From Sphingomonas sp. (GTDB lineage Bacteria; Pseudomonadota; Alphaproteobacteria; Sphingomonadales; Sphingomonadaceae), in contig NZ_SSMY01000002.1 in assembly GCF_004799495.1 (NCBI RefSeq), positions 186,001-250,000 on the forward strand: a stretch of DNA of 64,000 bases, in the 5' to 3' direction. Shown here one piece after another: positions 8,789 to 19,867 of this stretch (the stretch's first letter is position 1; each line of letters begins with the position of its first letter). The position numbers were made by a program, and so were the translations under genes. The notes beneath the pieces were generated by a model. That model was not told where the DNA came from and searched no databases. It worked only from the letters and a program-made list of their open reading frames with translations.

Positions 8789-9484
8789 ATGCTAGGCACA
8801 AGAAAGACCATCACCGCCGGCGGCCCGTCCAGGGACCGCGCCCGTATCGGCCAAAGTGTCGCCGCGCGGCTTGAGGCGAACCCTCGCGTCCAGCCTGCCC
8901 TGGTCGGCGCGGCGCAGGCCTATTATTATCTCGACTTCCTCACGCCTGCGCAGTGCGACACGCTGATCAAGGTCATCGACGGCAACCGCCGCCCCTCGAC
9001 CCTGTTGTCCGACCGCCCGGCCGAGGAGGATTACGGTTTCCGCACCAGCGAAAGCTGCGACATGGACCGTTATTCGCCCGACGTGCTGCCGATCGACACC
9101 GCGATCGCCGACCTGCTCGGCATCCCGGCCTCGTCGGGGGAAACGATGCAGGGGCAACGCTACGCCCCCGGCCAGCAATTCCGCGCGCACCACGATTTCT
9201 TCCACCAGAATCAGAAATACTGGCCCGAGATGAAGCGCACCGGCGGCCAGCGCACCTGGACCGCGATGATCTATCTGAACGATGTGGCGGAAGGCGGGGC
9301 GACGTGGTTCCCCGAAGCGGGCCTGCGCGTCGCGCCGCGTCGCGGGCTGCTGCTCGCGTGGAACAACATGAATGCGGATGGCAGCCCGAACACGCTGACG
9401 CTGCACGAGGGCATGCCGGTGGTCGAGGGCGTCAAATACATCATCACCAAGTGGTTCCGCGAAGGGACGTGGCTGCTGAACTGA
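8789..9484 (+). CDS. 2OG-Fe(II) oxygenase, prolyl 4-hydroxylase-like
   Basis: QRYAPGQQFRAHHDFF (HxD), YLNDVAEGGATWFPEAGL, NTLTLHEGMPVVEGVKYIITKWFRE. Confidence 0.85.
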   Translation: MLGTRKTITAGGPSRDRARIGQSVAARLEANPRVQPALVGAAQAYYYLDFLTPAQCDTLIKVIDGNRRPSTLLSDRPAEEDYGFRTSESCDMDRYSPDVLPIDTAIADLLGIPASSGETMQGQRYAPGQQFRAHHDFFHQNQKYWPEMKRTGGQRTWTAMIYLNDVAEGGATWFPEAGLRVAPRRGLLLAWNNMNADGSPNTLTLHEGMPVVEGVKYIITKWFREGTWLLN

Positions 9485-9534
9485 CCGGCATGCTGGCGGA
9501 TTCGCCGCGGCGCGCTTAAGGCTCGCAGCCTGGC

Positions 9535-11292
9535 ATGACCGACACCGTCCTCAACATCACCCAATCGATCCTCGGCCAACCATGGCGCTGGCGCGCGCTT
9601 GCCGCCGATGCACGCGATCCGGGGTTCCGGCCCGACGATCTGGTCACGCAATTGCTCCTGTCGCGTGGCGTGGGGCGCGACGATCTCGACGCCAACCGTA
9701 GCCCCAGCATCCGCGGCTTCATGCCCGACCCATCGATCTTCAACGACATGGACAAGGCGGCGGCGCGGCTCGCCGACGCGGTGCGGGCGGGCGAGGCGGT
9801 CACCGTGTTCGGCGATTACGACGTCGATGGCGCGACCTCGGCCGCGCTGATGATCCGGCTGCTGCGCGGGCTCGGGCTCGACCCGCAGGCCTATATCCCC
9901 GACCGATTGATGGAGGGGTATGGCCCGTCGGGCGAGGCGCTGGTGCGAATCGCCGCGGGCGGCGCGAACCTGATCGTCACCGTCGATTGCGGCGCGCAGG
10001 CGTTCGAGGCACTCGACATGGCGCGCGAGACCGGGGTCGATGTGATCGTCGTCGACCACCACCAATGCGCGACCGCCCTGCCCCATGCGCTCGCGCTGGT
10101 GAATCCCAACCGACTCGACGAAACGGAGGGCAAGCGGCATGGTCACCTTGCCGCGGTCGGCGTCGCGTTCCTGCTTGGCGCGGCCTTGCTGCGGGAGTTG
10201 CGCCAGCGCGATTTCTTTGCCGGTCGCGACGAACCCAAATTGCTCGATCTGCTCGATCTCGTCGCGCTGGGAACGGTCGCCGATGTCGCGCAACTAAAGG
10301 GTCTCAACCGCGCGTTCGTCGCGCAGGGACTCAAGGTCATGGCGCAGCGCCGCAACGTCGGACTGGCCGCGCTCGCCGAAGCCGCGCGGCTGACGCGCGC
10401 GCCGACATGCAGCGATCTGGGCTTCGCGCTCGGGCCGCGGATCAATGCTGGCGGGCGCGTCGGTCGCGCCGATCTGGGCGTGCGACTGCTGACCACCGAC
10501 GACGCGCACGAGGCGCGGACCATCGCCGCCGAACTCGATCGGTTGAATGAGGAGCGCCGCGCGATCGAGGCGACAGTTCAACAGGAAGCCGAAAGCCAAC
10601 CCTGCGGCCAAGCCGTCGCGGTGGTGGCGGGCAAGGGCTGGCATCCCGGCGTGATCGGGATCGTCGCCGGACGGCTGAAGGAGCGGCTCGGCATCCCCGT
10701 GCTGGTCGTCGCGATCGACGAGCATGGTGTCGGCAAGGGATCGGGGCGCTCGATTGCCGGTGTCGATCTCGGGGCGGCGGTGCTCGCCGCGAAGGAAGCC
10801 GGGCTGCTCGTCGCGGGCGGCGGGCATGCGATGGCGGCGGGGCTGACCATCGCCGAGGACCAGCTGGCCGAGTTCGCAGCCTTCCTCGAAAAACGTTTGG
10901 CCGCCGCCGTTGCGCGGTCGACCGCCGATCGCGCGCTACTGGTCGACGCGCTGCTCGCGCCCGGCGGGGTAACGCCCGATCTGTGCGAGACGATCGACGG
11001 CGGCGGCCCCTATGGCATGGGCTGGCCGAGCCCACGCGTCGTCGCGGGGCCGTTCCGCCCGATCAAGGTCGACGTCGTCGGCAACGGCCATGTCCGCGCG
11101 ATCATGGCGGGCGACGATGGCTGCAGCCTGAAGGCGATGGCGTTCCGATCCGCCGACACCGCGCTCGGGCAGGCGCTCCTCCAGGCGCCGTCGCACCGCA
11201 AATTGTGGCTCGCCGGACGGCCCAAGGTCGACGATTGGGGCACGCGGCCGGGGGCCGAACTCCATTTGGACGACGCCGCCTGGGCGGACTAA
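9535..11292 (+). CDS. recJ: Single-stranded-DNA-specific exonuclease RecJ
   Basis: VFGDYDVDGATSAALM, VDHHQ, LGPRINAGGRVG, GHAMAAGLTI motifs. Confidence 0.95.
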   Translation: MTDTVLNITQSILGQPWRWRALAADARDPGFRPDDLVTQLLLSRGVGRDDLDANRSPSIRGFMPDPSIFNDMDKAAARLADAVRAGEAVTVFGDYDVDGATSAALMIRLLRGLGLDPQAYIPDRLMEGYGPSGEALVRIAAGGANLIVTVDCGAQAFEALDMARETGVDVIVVDHHQCATALPHALALVNPNRLDETEGKRHGHLAAVGVAFLLGAALLRELRQRDFFAGRDEPKLLDLLDLVALGTVADVAQLKGLNRAFVAQGLKVMAQRRNVGLAALAEAARLTRAPTCSDLGFALGPRINAGGRVGRADLGVRLLTTDDAHEARTIAAELDRLNEERRAIEATVQQEAESQPCGQAVAVVAGKGWHPGVIGIVAGRLKERLGIPVLVVAIDEHGVGKGSGRSIAGVDLGAAVLAAKEAGLLVAGGGHAMAAGLTIAEDQLAEFAAFLEKRLAAAVARSTADRALLVDALLAPGGVTPDLCETIDGGGPYGMGWPSPRVVAGPFRPIKVDVVGNGHVRAIMAGDDGCSLKAMAFRSADTALGQALLQAPSHRKLWLAGRPKVDDWGTRPGAELHLDDAAWAD

Positions 11293-11353
11293 ATCCGGCC
11301 TTAGCTTGACCATCCGCCGCGCTTTCCCTAACCGGCGACCCTCATCCCCGGAT

Positions 11354-11428
11354 GGCCCCTTCGTCTAGTGGTTAGGACGCGGCCCTTTCACGGCTGAAAC
11401 ACGGGTTCGAGCCCCGTAGGGGTCACCA
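11354..11428 (+). tRNA. tRNA-Glu (anticodon TTC), CCA encoded
   Basis: GGCCCCTTCGTCTAGTGGTTAGGACGCGGCCCTTTCACGGCTGAAACACGGGTTCGAGCCCCGTAGGGGTCACCA; cloverleaf folds by eye. Confidence 0.96.
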
Positions 11429-11533
11429 GCGAGACGCGGAATGTCCGGAGGACATTTCGCGCACGCAGGTGACGGGAGCGCAGGCGACCTCAACCCCTCG
11501 CGTACTGCTCCGCACCTCCCTATCTCCCGATCC

Positions 11534-12361
11534 ATGCTCGGTCTCCGTTCCTCGATCGCCCGACAGATCCGCGGCCTGCTGTCCGACCCGGCGAACCCAC
11601 GCATAGAGTTGGCGCATGACGGTAGCGGACTGTTCGCGCCAGACTCGGTCGCGTGGCGAGTCCATATCGACGTGACGGGGATGATGGTCGGCGGGATCGC
11701 CGCGCTGATGCTACAGATGCTTCACCCCAAGGTGCTGGCGGGTGTGTGGGACCATTCGGGGTTCCGCGAGGACATGCACGCGCGGCTACGCGGCACCGCA
11801 CGGTTCATGGCGCAGACGACGTTCGAGACTCGCGCGTCGGCGGAGGCGCAAATCGCGCGGGTGCGCCATATCCACCATGCCGTGTCGGGGACGCTGCCCG
11901 ATGGAACACCCTATGCCGCGAGCGATCCGCATCTGCTCGCCTGGGTGCACGTCGCGGGGGCGATGAGCTTCCTCGGCGGATGGATCCGCTACGGCGAGCC
12001 GGGGATGAGCGCCGACGACCAGGACCGTTATTTCGCGGAGATGGCGGTGGTTGCCGAAATGCTCGGCGCCGACCCGGTGCCGCGCAGCCGTGCCGAGGCG
12101 GACGCGATCGTTCGCGATTTCCTACCCGAGCTGAAGGCAGACGAGCGCAGCCGCGAGGTGCTCCACCTGCTGCTTCATCAGCAACCGCCGAGCCTGATGC
12201 TGGTCCCGTTCCAGACGCTGACGATGAACGCCGCGATCGAGCTGCTGCCCGATTGGACCCGGCGGATGCACGGCCTCCGGACGCCGACGCTGACCAAGCC
12301 CGCGATCCGCCTGGGCACGCGCGGGATCGCCGAGACGGTGCGCTGGGCGCTACGCGACTAG
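11534..12361 (+). CDS. Oxygenase MpaB / DUF2236 family protein
   Basis: DVTGMMVGGIAALMLQMLHPKVLAGVWDHSGFREDMHARLRGTARFMAQTTF. Confidence 0.85.
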   Translation: MLGLRSSIARQIRGLLSDPANPRIELAHDGSGLFAPDSVAWRVHIDVTGMMVGGIAALMLQMLHPKVLAGVWDHSGFREDMHARLRGTARFMAQTTFETRASAEAQIARVRHIHHAVSGTLPDGTPYAASDPHLLAWVHVAGAMSFLGGWIRYGEPGMSADDQDRYFAEMAVVAEMLGADPVPRSRAEADAIVRDFLPELKADERSREVLHLLLHQQPPSLMLVPFQTLTMNAAIELLPDWTRRMHGLRTPTLTKPAIRLGTRGIAETVRWALRD

Positions 12362-13780
12362 CGAGCGGCGGCGCGCGTAGAGGAAGTAGATCGCCAGCCC
12401 GATCGCGTTCCACACGAAGAACGAGATCTGCGTCACCGTCTGCAAACTCGTGAACAGATAGAGGCAACCGAGGATCGCGCCGGGCGCCACCACCCATGCC
12501 GCGGGCGTCCTGAACGGCCGCCGCCCGTTCGGCTCGCGCCGCCGCAGCACCAGCACGCACACCGCGACCGCGATGAACGCGCACAGCGTCCCGGCATTGG
12601 CGAGGCTGGCAATCACGTCGAGCGGGGTCAGCGCGGCGAGGATCGACACCAGCACCGCCGTCACCGCCGTGATCCGCGCCGGCGTACCGCGCGCGGAAAG
12701 CTTGGCAAGGCTGGGCGGCAGGAAACCGTCGCGTGCCATCACGAGGAAGATGCGGCTCTGTCCATAGAGGAACCCGAGGATCACGGTCGGCAACGCGATC
12801 ACCGCCGCCGCGGCGACTACCGCCGCGACCGTCCCCTGCCCGATCCCGCGCAGGATCAGCGCGAGCGGCTCCGGGCTGTCGGCGAACTTGGTATAGTGCA
12901 GCGCGCCGACCGCTGCCGCCGCGACGATCAGGTAGATGATCGTACACGCGACCATCGATCCGACGATCCCGATCGCGAGATCGCGGTCGGGGTTCTTGGC
13001 TTCCTCCGCCGCGGTCGAGATCGCATCGAAGCCGTAAAAGGCGAAGAAGATGATCGCCGCCGCGCCCATCATCCCATACTTGACCCCGCCAGCGCCCGCC
13101 GTGCTGCCATAACCGAGCGGCGCGAACGGGTGCAGGTTGGCGGCATCGAAATGCGGCAGCGAGAAAGCGACGAACAAGGTCAGTGTCGCGATCTTGATCA
13201 CCACCAGCGTGGTGTTGATCCGCGCGCTCTCGCGCGTGCCGAGCATCAGCAGCCCCGCAACGACCGCGATGATGACGATCGCCAGCACGTTGATCCCCGG
13301 CGTCGCGAGGTGGAGCGTGCCGTCCGCCAAGCTCCCGGCCAAGGTCGGGCCGTGCGTCAGCCAGTCAGGTAGCCCCGCCCCCCGCGCCGCGAGGAAGCCG
13401 TTGGCATACCCTGCCCACCCCACCGCGACCGTCGCCACCACGAGCGAATATTCGAGGATCAGCGACCAGCCAACGACCCAGGCGATCACTTCCCCCAATG
13501 TCGCGTAACTGTAGGTATAGGCGCTCCCCGACGCGGGGATCATCGTCGCCATCTCCGCATAGCACAGCGCCGCGCACGCGCAGATCGCCCCCGCCACGAC
13601 GAAGCTGACCAGCACCGCCGGCCCCGCGCGGTCCGCTCCCACGCCGATCAGTGTCAGGATGCCGGTACCGACGATGGCGCCCACCCCCAACGCGACGAGG
13701 TGCGGCCAGGACAAGGTGCGCGCCAGCCGATGTTCGGGCGGCTGTTCGGTGATGATCTTGCGGCGGAACAGGCTCGACAT
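12350..13780 (-). CDS. APC-superfamily amino acid permease
   Basis: LVALGVGAIVGTGILTLIGVGADRAGPAVLVSFVVAGAICACAALCYAEMATMIPASGSAYTYSYATLGE. Confidence 0.88.
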   Translation of the reverse strand: MSSLFRRKIITEQPPEHRLARTLSWPHLVALGVGAIVGTGILTLIGVGADRAGPAVLVSFVVAGAICACAALCYAEMATMIPASGSAYTYSYATLGEVIAWVVGWSLILEYSLVVATVAVGWAGYANGFLAARGAGLPDWLTHGPTLAGSLADGTLHLATPGINVLAIVIIAVVAGLLMLGTRESARINTTLVVIKIATLTLFVAFSLPHFDAANLHPFAPLGYGSTAGAGGVKYGMMGAAAIIFFAFYGFDAISTAAEEAKNPDRDLAIGIVGSMVACTIIYLIVAAAAVGALHYTKFADSPEPLALILRGIGQGTVAAVVAAAAVIALPTVILGFLYGQSRIFLVMARDGFLPPSLAKLSARGTPARITAVTAVLVSILAALTPLDVIASLANAGTLCAFIAVAVCVLVLRRREPNGRRPFRTPAAWVVAPGAILGCLYLFTSLQTVTQISFFVWNAIGLAIYFLYARRRSLVA

Positions 13781-13839
13781 TGGCACCCCCCAATTGCTCG
13801 TCTAGGGCGTTGGTAACAGACGAAACCGCCCGGCGGGAG

Positions 13840-15000
13840 ATGACAATGGACGCCACCCTCGATTTCGGCCTCGGCGAGAATGCCGACATGATCCGCGAAG
13901 TAACGCAGCGCTTCGCCGCCGACCGGATCGCGCCGCTCGCCGCGAAGATCGATCACGACGACTGGTTCCCGCGCGACCTGTGGCCCGAAATGGGCGAGCT
14001 CGGGCTGCACGGCATCACGGTCGGTGAGGAGGATGGCGGGCTCGGCCTCGGCTATCTCGAGCATGTCATCGCGTGCGAGGAAGTGTCGCGGGTCAGCGCG
14101 TCGATCGGGCTCAGCTACGGCGCCCATTCGAACCTGTGCATCAACCAGATCCGCCGCTGGGCCAGCCCCGAGCAGAAGGCGAAGTACCTCCCCAAGCTGA
14201 TCTCCGGCGAGCATGTCGGCAGCCTCGCCATGTCGGAAGCCGGCGCGGGGTCGGACGTCGTGTCGATGAAACTTAAGGCGGAAGCCGTGCAGGGCGGTTA
14301 TGTCCTCAACGGCACCAAATTCTGGATCACCAACGCGGCGTACGCCGACACGCTCGTCGTCTACGCCAAGACCGGCGAGGGATCGCGCGGGATCACCACC
14401 TTCCTGATCGAAAAGGACATGCCCGGCTTCTCGATCGGGCAGAAAATCGACAAGGTCGGGATGCGCGGCTCGCCGACCGCCGAGCTCGTGTTCGACGATT
14501 GCGAAGTGCCCGAGGAAAACGTCATGGGCCCGCTCAACGGCGGGGTCGGGGTGCTGATGTCGGGGCTCGATTACGAGCGCACCGTGCTCGCCGGCATTCA
14601 GCTCGGCATCATGCAGGCGTGCCTCGACGTCGTCGTGCCGTACGTCCGCGAGCGCAAGCAGTTCGGCAAGTCGATCGGCCAGTTCCAGTTGATGCAGGCC
14701 AAGGTCGCCGACATGTACGTCGCGCTCAACTCGGCACGCGCGTACGTCTATGCGGTCGCGAAGAATTGCGACGAGGGCAAGACCACGCGGTTCGACGCGG
14801 CGGGCGCGATCCTGCTGGCGAGCGAAAGCGCGGTGAAGGTCGCTGGCGAGGCGATCCAGGCGCTGGGCGGCGCGGGCTACACCAAGGACTGGCCGGTCGA
14901 ACGCTATTGGCGCGACGCCAAGCTGCTCGACATCGGCGCGGGGACGAACGAGATCCGCCGCATGCTGATCGGGCGCGAGCTGATCGGAGCTGGCAGCTGA
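13840..15000 (+). CDS. ivd: Isovaleryl-CoA dehydrogenase
   Basis: LAMSEAGAGSDVVSMKLKAE, FWITNAAYADTLVVYAKT, ERKQFGKSIGQFQLMQAKVADMY, GGAGYTKDWPVERYWRDAKL. Confidence 0.88.
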   Translation: MTMDATLDFGLGENADMIREVTQRFAADRIAPLAAKIDHDDWFPRDLWPEMGELGLHGITVGEEDGGLGLGYLEHVIACEEVSRVSASIGLSYGAHSNLCINQIRRWASPEQKAKYLPKLISGEHVGSLAMSEAGAGSDVVSMKLKAEAVQGGYVLNGTKFWITNAAYADTLVVYAKTGEGSRGITTFLIEKDMPGFSIGQKIDKVGMRGSPTAELVFDDCEVPEENVMGPLNGGVGVLMSGLDYERTVLAGIQLGIMQACLDVVVPYVRERKQFGKSIGQFQLMQAKVADMYVALNSARAYVYAVAKNCDEGKTTRFDAAGAILLASESAVKVAGEAIQALGGAGYTKDWPVERYWRDAKLLDIGAGTNEIRRMLIGRELIGAGS

Positions 15001-15008
15001 CCAGCGCG

Positions 15009-15422
15009 ATGTGGCGGACCGTTCTGCTCTACGGATTGGGGCTGGCCGTCGCCGCCGTCGCGCTGGAGCAACTCAAGTTCCGCTATGCCGCAAGCGATAT
15101 TTCGACCGATCTCTACGTGAGCCTGCTTGCGCTCGGATTCACCGCGCTGGGGCTGTGGGTCGGGCACAAGCTGACCGCGCGGAAACCCGCCGCGCCGTTC
15201 GCGCGCAATAGGGCTGCGGTCGCGTCGCTCGGTCTAACGCCGCGCGAATGCCAGGTGCTCGACCTGCTCGCTTCTGGCCGGACCAACGACGAACTCGCCA
15301 AGACGCTTGGCGTCTCTCCCAACACCGTTAAGACTCACCTCGCCAGCCTGTTCGCCAAGCTGGAGGTCGACCGCCGCATCAAGGCGATCGAGAAAGCACG
15401 CTTCCTATCGCTCATCGAATAA
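15009..15422 (+). CDS. Membrane-anchored LuxR-type HTH regulator without receiver domain
   Basis: Two N-terminal hydrophobic segments, then LTPRECQVLDLLASGRTNDELAKTLGVSPNTVKTHLASLFAKLEV. Confidence 0.82.
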   Translation: MWRTVLLYGLGLAVAAVALEQLKFRYAASDISTDLYVSLLALGFTALGLWVGHKLTARKPAAPFARNRAAVASLGLTPRECQVLDLLASGRTNDELAKTLGVSPNTVKTHLASLFAKLEVDRRIKAIEKARFLSLIE

Positions 15423-15515
15423 GCGCGATTCGCGAAAATCACCCGTTCGGGCGATAGTGCGCCGCGAGGGGATCGGCGACGACGTGCGCCGTACTCGACA
15501 ACCGGGGGAGAAGTC

Positions 15516-16055
15516 ATGAATCCGACGCTGCGCTATTCGCTGATCTATGGTGGCCTTTCCGCCGCCGTTCTTGCGGCCTTCATCGCCGTAGTGGGCACGC
15601 TCCACGAACGCGTTCAGTTCGTCGCGACGCTGGCGTTCGGCTATTCGGTCATGCTGGTCGCGATGAGCTTCGTGTTCGTCGGGGTGAAGCGCTATCGCGA
15701 TGTCGAGGGTGGCGGCGTGATCCGGTTCGGCCGCGCGCTCGGGCTCGGACTTTTGATCGCGCTGATCGCGTGCCTCGGCTATGTGCTGATCTGGGAGGCA
15801 TATCTCGCGATTACACACTATCGCTTCATGGACGATTACGTCGCCAAGCTGCTCCGCGACGCCCACGCCAGCGGCAAGAGCACGGCGCAGATCGCGAAGA
15901 TCACCGCCGAGGGCGACGCGATGCGGGCGATGTACGCCAACCCCCTGATCCGCATGGCGATGACCGCGATGGAAGTCGCGCCCGTCGGCGTGCTGGTCGC
16001 GTTCGTCTCCGCGATCCTGCTCCGCAACCCGCGGCTGTTCCCCGCGCGCGGTTGA
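15516..16055 (+). CDS. DUF4199-like membrane protein
   Basis: Multiple TM segments; pairing with the small LuxR gene; general family resemblance. Confidence 0.65.
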   Translation: MNPTLRYSLIYGGLSAAVLAAFIAVVGTLHERVQFVATLAFGYSVMLVAMSFVFVGVKRYRDVEGGGVIRFGRALGLGLLIALIACLGYVLIWEAYLAITHYRFMDDYVAKLLRDAHASGKSTAQIAKITAEGDAMRAMYANPLIRMAMTAMEVAPVGVLVAFVSAILLRNPRLFPARG

Positions 16056-16074
16056 CGCGCGGGGTTCGCCCCGA

Positions 16075-18150
16075 TCACCAGACGTGGACGCGGTCCTTCG
16101 GCGCGAGATAGCGCTTGTCGCCGGGCTTGATCCCGAACGCGTCGTACCACGCATCGAGGTTGCGCACGGTCTCCGTCCGCAGGAACGCCAGCGCGTGGAC
16201 ATCGGTCGCGACGCGCGCACGGATCGAGCGCTCGCGCATCTTGGTCCGCCAGCTCTGCGCGAACGCCAGGAAGAAGCGCTGGTCGCCGGTCAGCCCGTCG
16301 ATTACCGGCGACGGCTTGCCGCCGAGCGATGCGTGGTACGCCTCGTACGAGGCGGTCAGCCCAGCGGTGTCGGCGATATTCTCGCCCAATTCCTGCTCGC
16401 CCTTGGCGTGGAGGCCGGGAAGTACCTCATAGGCGTCATACTGGTCGCTCAGCGCCTTGCCCGACGCTTCGAACCGGGCGAGGTCTGTCGGCGTCCACCA
16501 GTTGCGCAGGCGCCCGGTCGAATCGAAGTCCGACCCCAAATTGTCGAAGCTGTGGCTGATCTCGTGCCCGATCACCGCGCCGATCGCGCCGTAATTGGCG
16601 GCATTTTCGAAGCCATTATCGTAATAGGGGGTGTAGAGGATCGCCGCGGGGAAATTGAGCGCGTTCTGGAGCGGCAGGTTGACCGCATTGACCGTCTGCG
16701 GCGTCATCCACCATTCGCTGCGATCGGGCGCCTTGCCCAGCTTGCCGATGTGATAGCGGTAGTTCGACTGCCTGGCGCGCGCGAGGTTGCCGACCGGATC
16801 GTTCGCGGCGACCGCGAAATAGGGGAAGGCGCGCCACTTGTCGGGATAGCCCACGCCGACCTTAAGCACGGCGAGCTTCTTGCGTGCCTCGACCTTGGTC
16901 GCGGGCGCCATCCAGTCGAGCGCCTGGATACGGCGGTCGAACGCCGCGACGATGTTCTTGACCATCGTCTGGATCGCGGCCTTCGACGAGGCTGGGAAGT
17001 ATTTCGCCGCATAGATCTTGCCGACCGGATCGCCGAGCGCGCCGTTGACCGCGGCGATCGCGCGCTTGTCACGCGGGCGCTGCGCCGGTGTGCCGCTCAG
17101 TTCCTTGCCGTAGAAATCGAACGAGGCGTCGTCGAACGCCTTGGGCAGCACCGACGTGTATCCGTTGATCTGGTGGAACACCAACCAGTCCTGCCACGAC
17201 GCCATCGGTTCGCTGGCGACGAGTGCCGCGAGCTTGGTCGTCGTCTCCGGGTTCCAGTTGATGAAGTCCTGCTGCTTCGGCAGCCCCGCCGCGGTCCAGA
17301 AGGCGTTCCAGTCGATCCCCGGCGCCTTTCGCGCGAAATCGGCGCGCTTCCACGGGTTGTTGCCCTTGTGCGCGTCCTGCGCGGTGATGATGTCGGTCTG
17401 CGCCGCGGCGATCTTCATTTCGAGCGCAAAGACGCGATCGGCGCGGGCTTGCGGATCGCTGTACCCGGCGAGCTTGAACAGCTTGGCGAGGTAAGCCTTA
17501 TACCCGTCGCGCAGGCTCGCCATCTCCTTCGACGACGACAGATAGTAATCGCGGTCGGGCAGCCCGAGCCCGCCCTGCATGATGTACGGCACGTTGACCG
17601 TCGGACGGTTCAGGTCCTGGCTGACGAAGAGGCCGAACAGATCGTTGGTCGAGGCATAATTGTTGTTGTTGAACGGGTCGGTGTCGGCCAGCATGTTCGC
17701 CCCGAGCATCGCCGAGAGTTGCGCCTTGGTCTTGAGCGCGGCAATCGCGTTGAGTTGCGGGCGGAGCGGCGCGATGCCCCGCGCCTCGATCCCCGCGGTG
17801 TCGTTGTACGCGGCATAATAATCCGCGATCCGCTGCAAGTCGGTGCCGGGCTTGGCCTTCGCCGCGCCCGCATTCTGGATGATGTTCGCGTTGCGCTCCT
17901 CGGCGACCTTCGACACGTCGACCCCGACCCCGATCGACGATCGGTCGGCAGGGATTTCGGCGGTCTTCAGCCACGCGCCGTTGGCATAGGCGTTGAAATC
18001 GTCGCCCGGCCTGGCGTTGCGGTCGATCAGCGATTGGTCGACACCCGACTTGGTCCCCATCACCGCCTGGGCGATCGCGGGCGATTGCCAGACAGCGACA
18101 CCTCCGGCGGTTGTGGCGAGCAGCATGGCGGCGAGAATGGAGCGCTTCAT
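16075..18150 (-). CDS. M13 family (neprilysin-like) zinc metallopeptidase, secreted
   Basis: GAVIGHEISHSFDNLGSDFDSTG (HExxH), GENIADTAGL, C-terminal RVHVW; signal peptide. Confidence 0.93.
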   Translation of the reverse strand: MKRSILAAMLLATTAGGVAVWQSPAIAQAVMGTKSGVDQSLIDRNARPGDDFNAYANGAWLKTAEIPADRSSIGVGVDVSKVAEERNANIIQNAGAAKAKPGTDLQRIADYYAAYNDTAGIEARGIAPLRPQLNAIAALKTKAQLSAMLGANMLADTDPFNNNNYASTNDLFGLFVSQDLNRPTVNVPYIMQGGLGLPDRDYYLSSSKEMASLRDGYKAYLAKLFKLAGYSDPQARADRVFALEMKIAAAQTDIITAQDAHKGNNPWKRADFARKAPGIDWNAFWTAAGLPKQQDFINWNPETTTKLAALVASEPMASWQDWLVFHQINGYTSVLPKAFDDASFDFYGKELSGTPAQRPRDKRAIAAVNGALGDPVGKIYAAKYFPASSKAAIQTMVKNIVAAFDRRIQALDWMAPATKVEARKKLAVLKVGVGYPDKWRAFPYFAVAANDPVGNLARARQSNYRYHIGKLGKAPDRSEWWMTPQTVNAVNLPLQNALNFPAAILYTPYYDNGFENAANYGAIGAVIGHEISHSFDNLGSDFDSTGRLRNWWTPTDLARFEASGKALSDQYDAYEVLPGLHAKGEQELGENIADTAGLTASYEAYHASLGGKPSPVIDGLTGDQRFFLAFAQSWRTKMRERSIRARVATDVHALAFLRTETVRNLDAWYDAFGIKPGDKRYLAPKDRVHVW

Positions 18151-18254
18151 CGGGGACCCTCTTTTCGATACGGTGTATGACTCGTGGGCTACACCAACGC
18201 AACGGCGCGCGCCAGCGGCTTCCCAAGGGTGTTGCGCGAGGCTAGGCAGACGCC

Positions 18255-19856
18255 ATGAGCGCCCCCGTCCTCGACACCAAACTCTCTCCCGACAGCGAAA
18301 CGTTCCGCGCCAACGCCGCGCACAACCGCGGTCTCGCCGAAAAGCTCCGCGCCGACGTCGCGCAGGCAGCACTCGGCGGCAACGAAAAGAGCCGCGAGCG
18401 CCACACCGCGCGCGGCAAATTGCTCCCGCGCGACCGTGTCGAGCGGCTGCTCGATGCGGGCTCGCCGTTCCTCGAGATCGGCCAGCTCGCCGCGTGCGAC
18501 CTGTACGACGGCGAAGTGCCGGGCGCGGGGATCATCGCGGGGATCGGCCGCGTGTCGGGGCGGCAAGTGATGATCGCGTGCAACGACGCCACGGTGAAGG
18601 GCGGCACTTACTACCCGATGACCGTCAAGAAGCATCTCCGCGCGCAGGAGATCGCCGAACAAAACCGCCTCCCGTGCATCTATCTGGTCGATTCGGGCGG
18701 CGCCAATCTGCCGCATCAGGCCGAGGTGTTCCCCGACCGCGATCACTTTGGGCGCATCTTCTTCAACCAGGCGAATATGTCCGCCAAGGGCATCCCGCAG
18801 ATTGCGTGCGTGATGGGCAGCTGCACCGCGGGCGGCGCGTACGTTCCCGCGATGAGCGACGAGAGCGTGATCGTGCGCAACCAGGGCACGATCTTCCTCG
18901 CCGGCCCGCCGTTGGTGCAGGCGGCGACGGGCGAAGTGATCAGCGCCGAAGACCTGGGCGGCGGCGACCTCCACGCGCGCAAGTCTGGGGTGGTCGATCA
19001 CCTGGCCGAGAATGACGAGCATGCGCTGACGATCGTCCGCGACATCGTCAGCCACCTCCCCGCCGACCGCGCGCCCGACATCGAGTTCCGTGAGCCGCGC
19101 CCGCCCAAATTCGATCCCGACGATCTGTACGGCATCATCCCGCAAGACGTCCGCGCGCCGTACGACGTGCACGAGATCATCGCGCGGCTGGTCGACGGCA
19201 GCGAGTTTCAGGAGTTCAAGGCGCTCTACGGCAGCTCGCTGGTGTGCGGCTTCGCGCACATCTGGGGCGTGCCCGTAGCGATCCTCGCCAACAACGGCGT
19301 GCTGTTCAGCGAAAGCGCGGTCAAGGGCGCGCACTTCATCGAGCTCGCGCAGCAGCGCCGCATTCCGCTGCTGTTCTTGCAGAACATCTCGGGCTTCATG
19401 GTCGGCGGCAAGTACGAGGCGGAAGGGATCGCCAAGCACGGCGCCAAGCTCGTCACCGCGGTCGCCACTGCGACGGTGCCCAAGATCACCGTGCTGATCG
19501 GCGGCAGCTTCGGCGCGGGCAATTACGGCATGGCGGGCCGCGCTTACTCCCCGCGCTTCCTGTTTACCTGGCCCAACAGCCGGATCAGCGTGATGGGCGG
19601 CGAGCAGGCGGCGAGCGTGCTCGCGACGGTCCACCGCGACGCCGCCAAATGGAGCGCGGAAGAAACCGAGGCGTTCAAGCAACCGATCCGCGACGATTAC
19701 GAAGCGCAAGGGTCGCCGTGGCACGCCACCGCGCGGCTGTGGGACGACGGCATCATAGACCCCGCGCAAACGCGCGACGTCCTCGGCCTCGCCTTCGCCG
19801 CGACGCTCAACGCCCCGATCCCGCAGCGCCAGAGCTTCGGCGTGTTTAGGATGTAA
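18255..19856 (+). CDS. mccB: Methylcrotonoyl-CoA carboxylase carboxyltransferase (beta) subunit
   Basis: [62 protein letters not shown]. Confidence 0.93.
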   Translation: MSAPVLDTKLSPDSETFRANAAHNRGLAEKLRADVAQAALGGNEKSRERHTARGKLLPRDRVERLLDAGSPFLEIGQLAACDLYDGEVPGAGIIAGIGRVSGRQVMIACNDATVKGGTYYPMTVKKHLRAQEIAEQNRLPCIYLVDSGGANLPHQAEVFPDRDHFGRIFFNQANMSAKGIPQIACVMGSCTAGGAYVPAMSDESVIVRNQGTIFLAGPPLVQAATGEVISAEDLGGGDLHARKSGVVDHLAENDEHALTIVRDIVSHLPADRAPDIEFREPRPPKFDPDDLYGIIPQDVRAPYDVHEIIARLVDGSEFQEFKALYGSSLVCGFAHIWGVPVAILANNGVLFSESAVKGAHFIELAQQRRIPLLFLQNISGFMVGGKYEAEGIAKHGAKLVTAVATATVPKITVLIGGSFGAGNYGMAGRAYSPRFLFTWPNSRISVMGGEQAASVLATVHRDAAKWSAEETEAFKQPIRDDYEAQGSPWHATARLWDDGIIDPAQTRDVLGLAFAATLNAPIPQRQSFGVFRM

Positions 19857-19867
19857 TGGAGTAGGCC

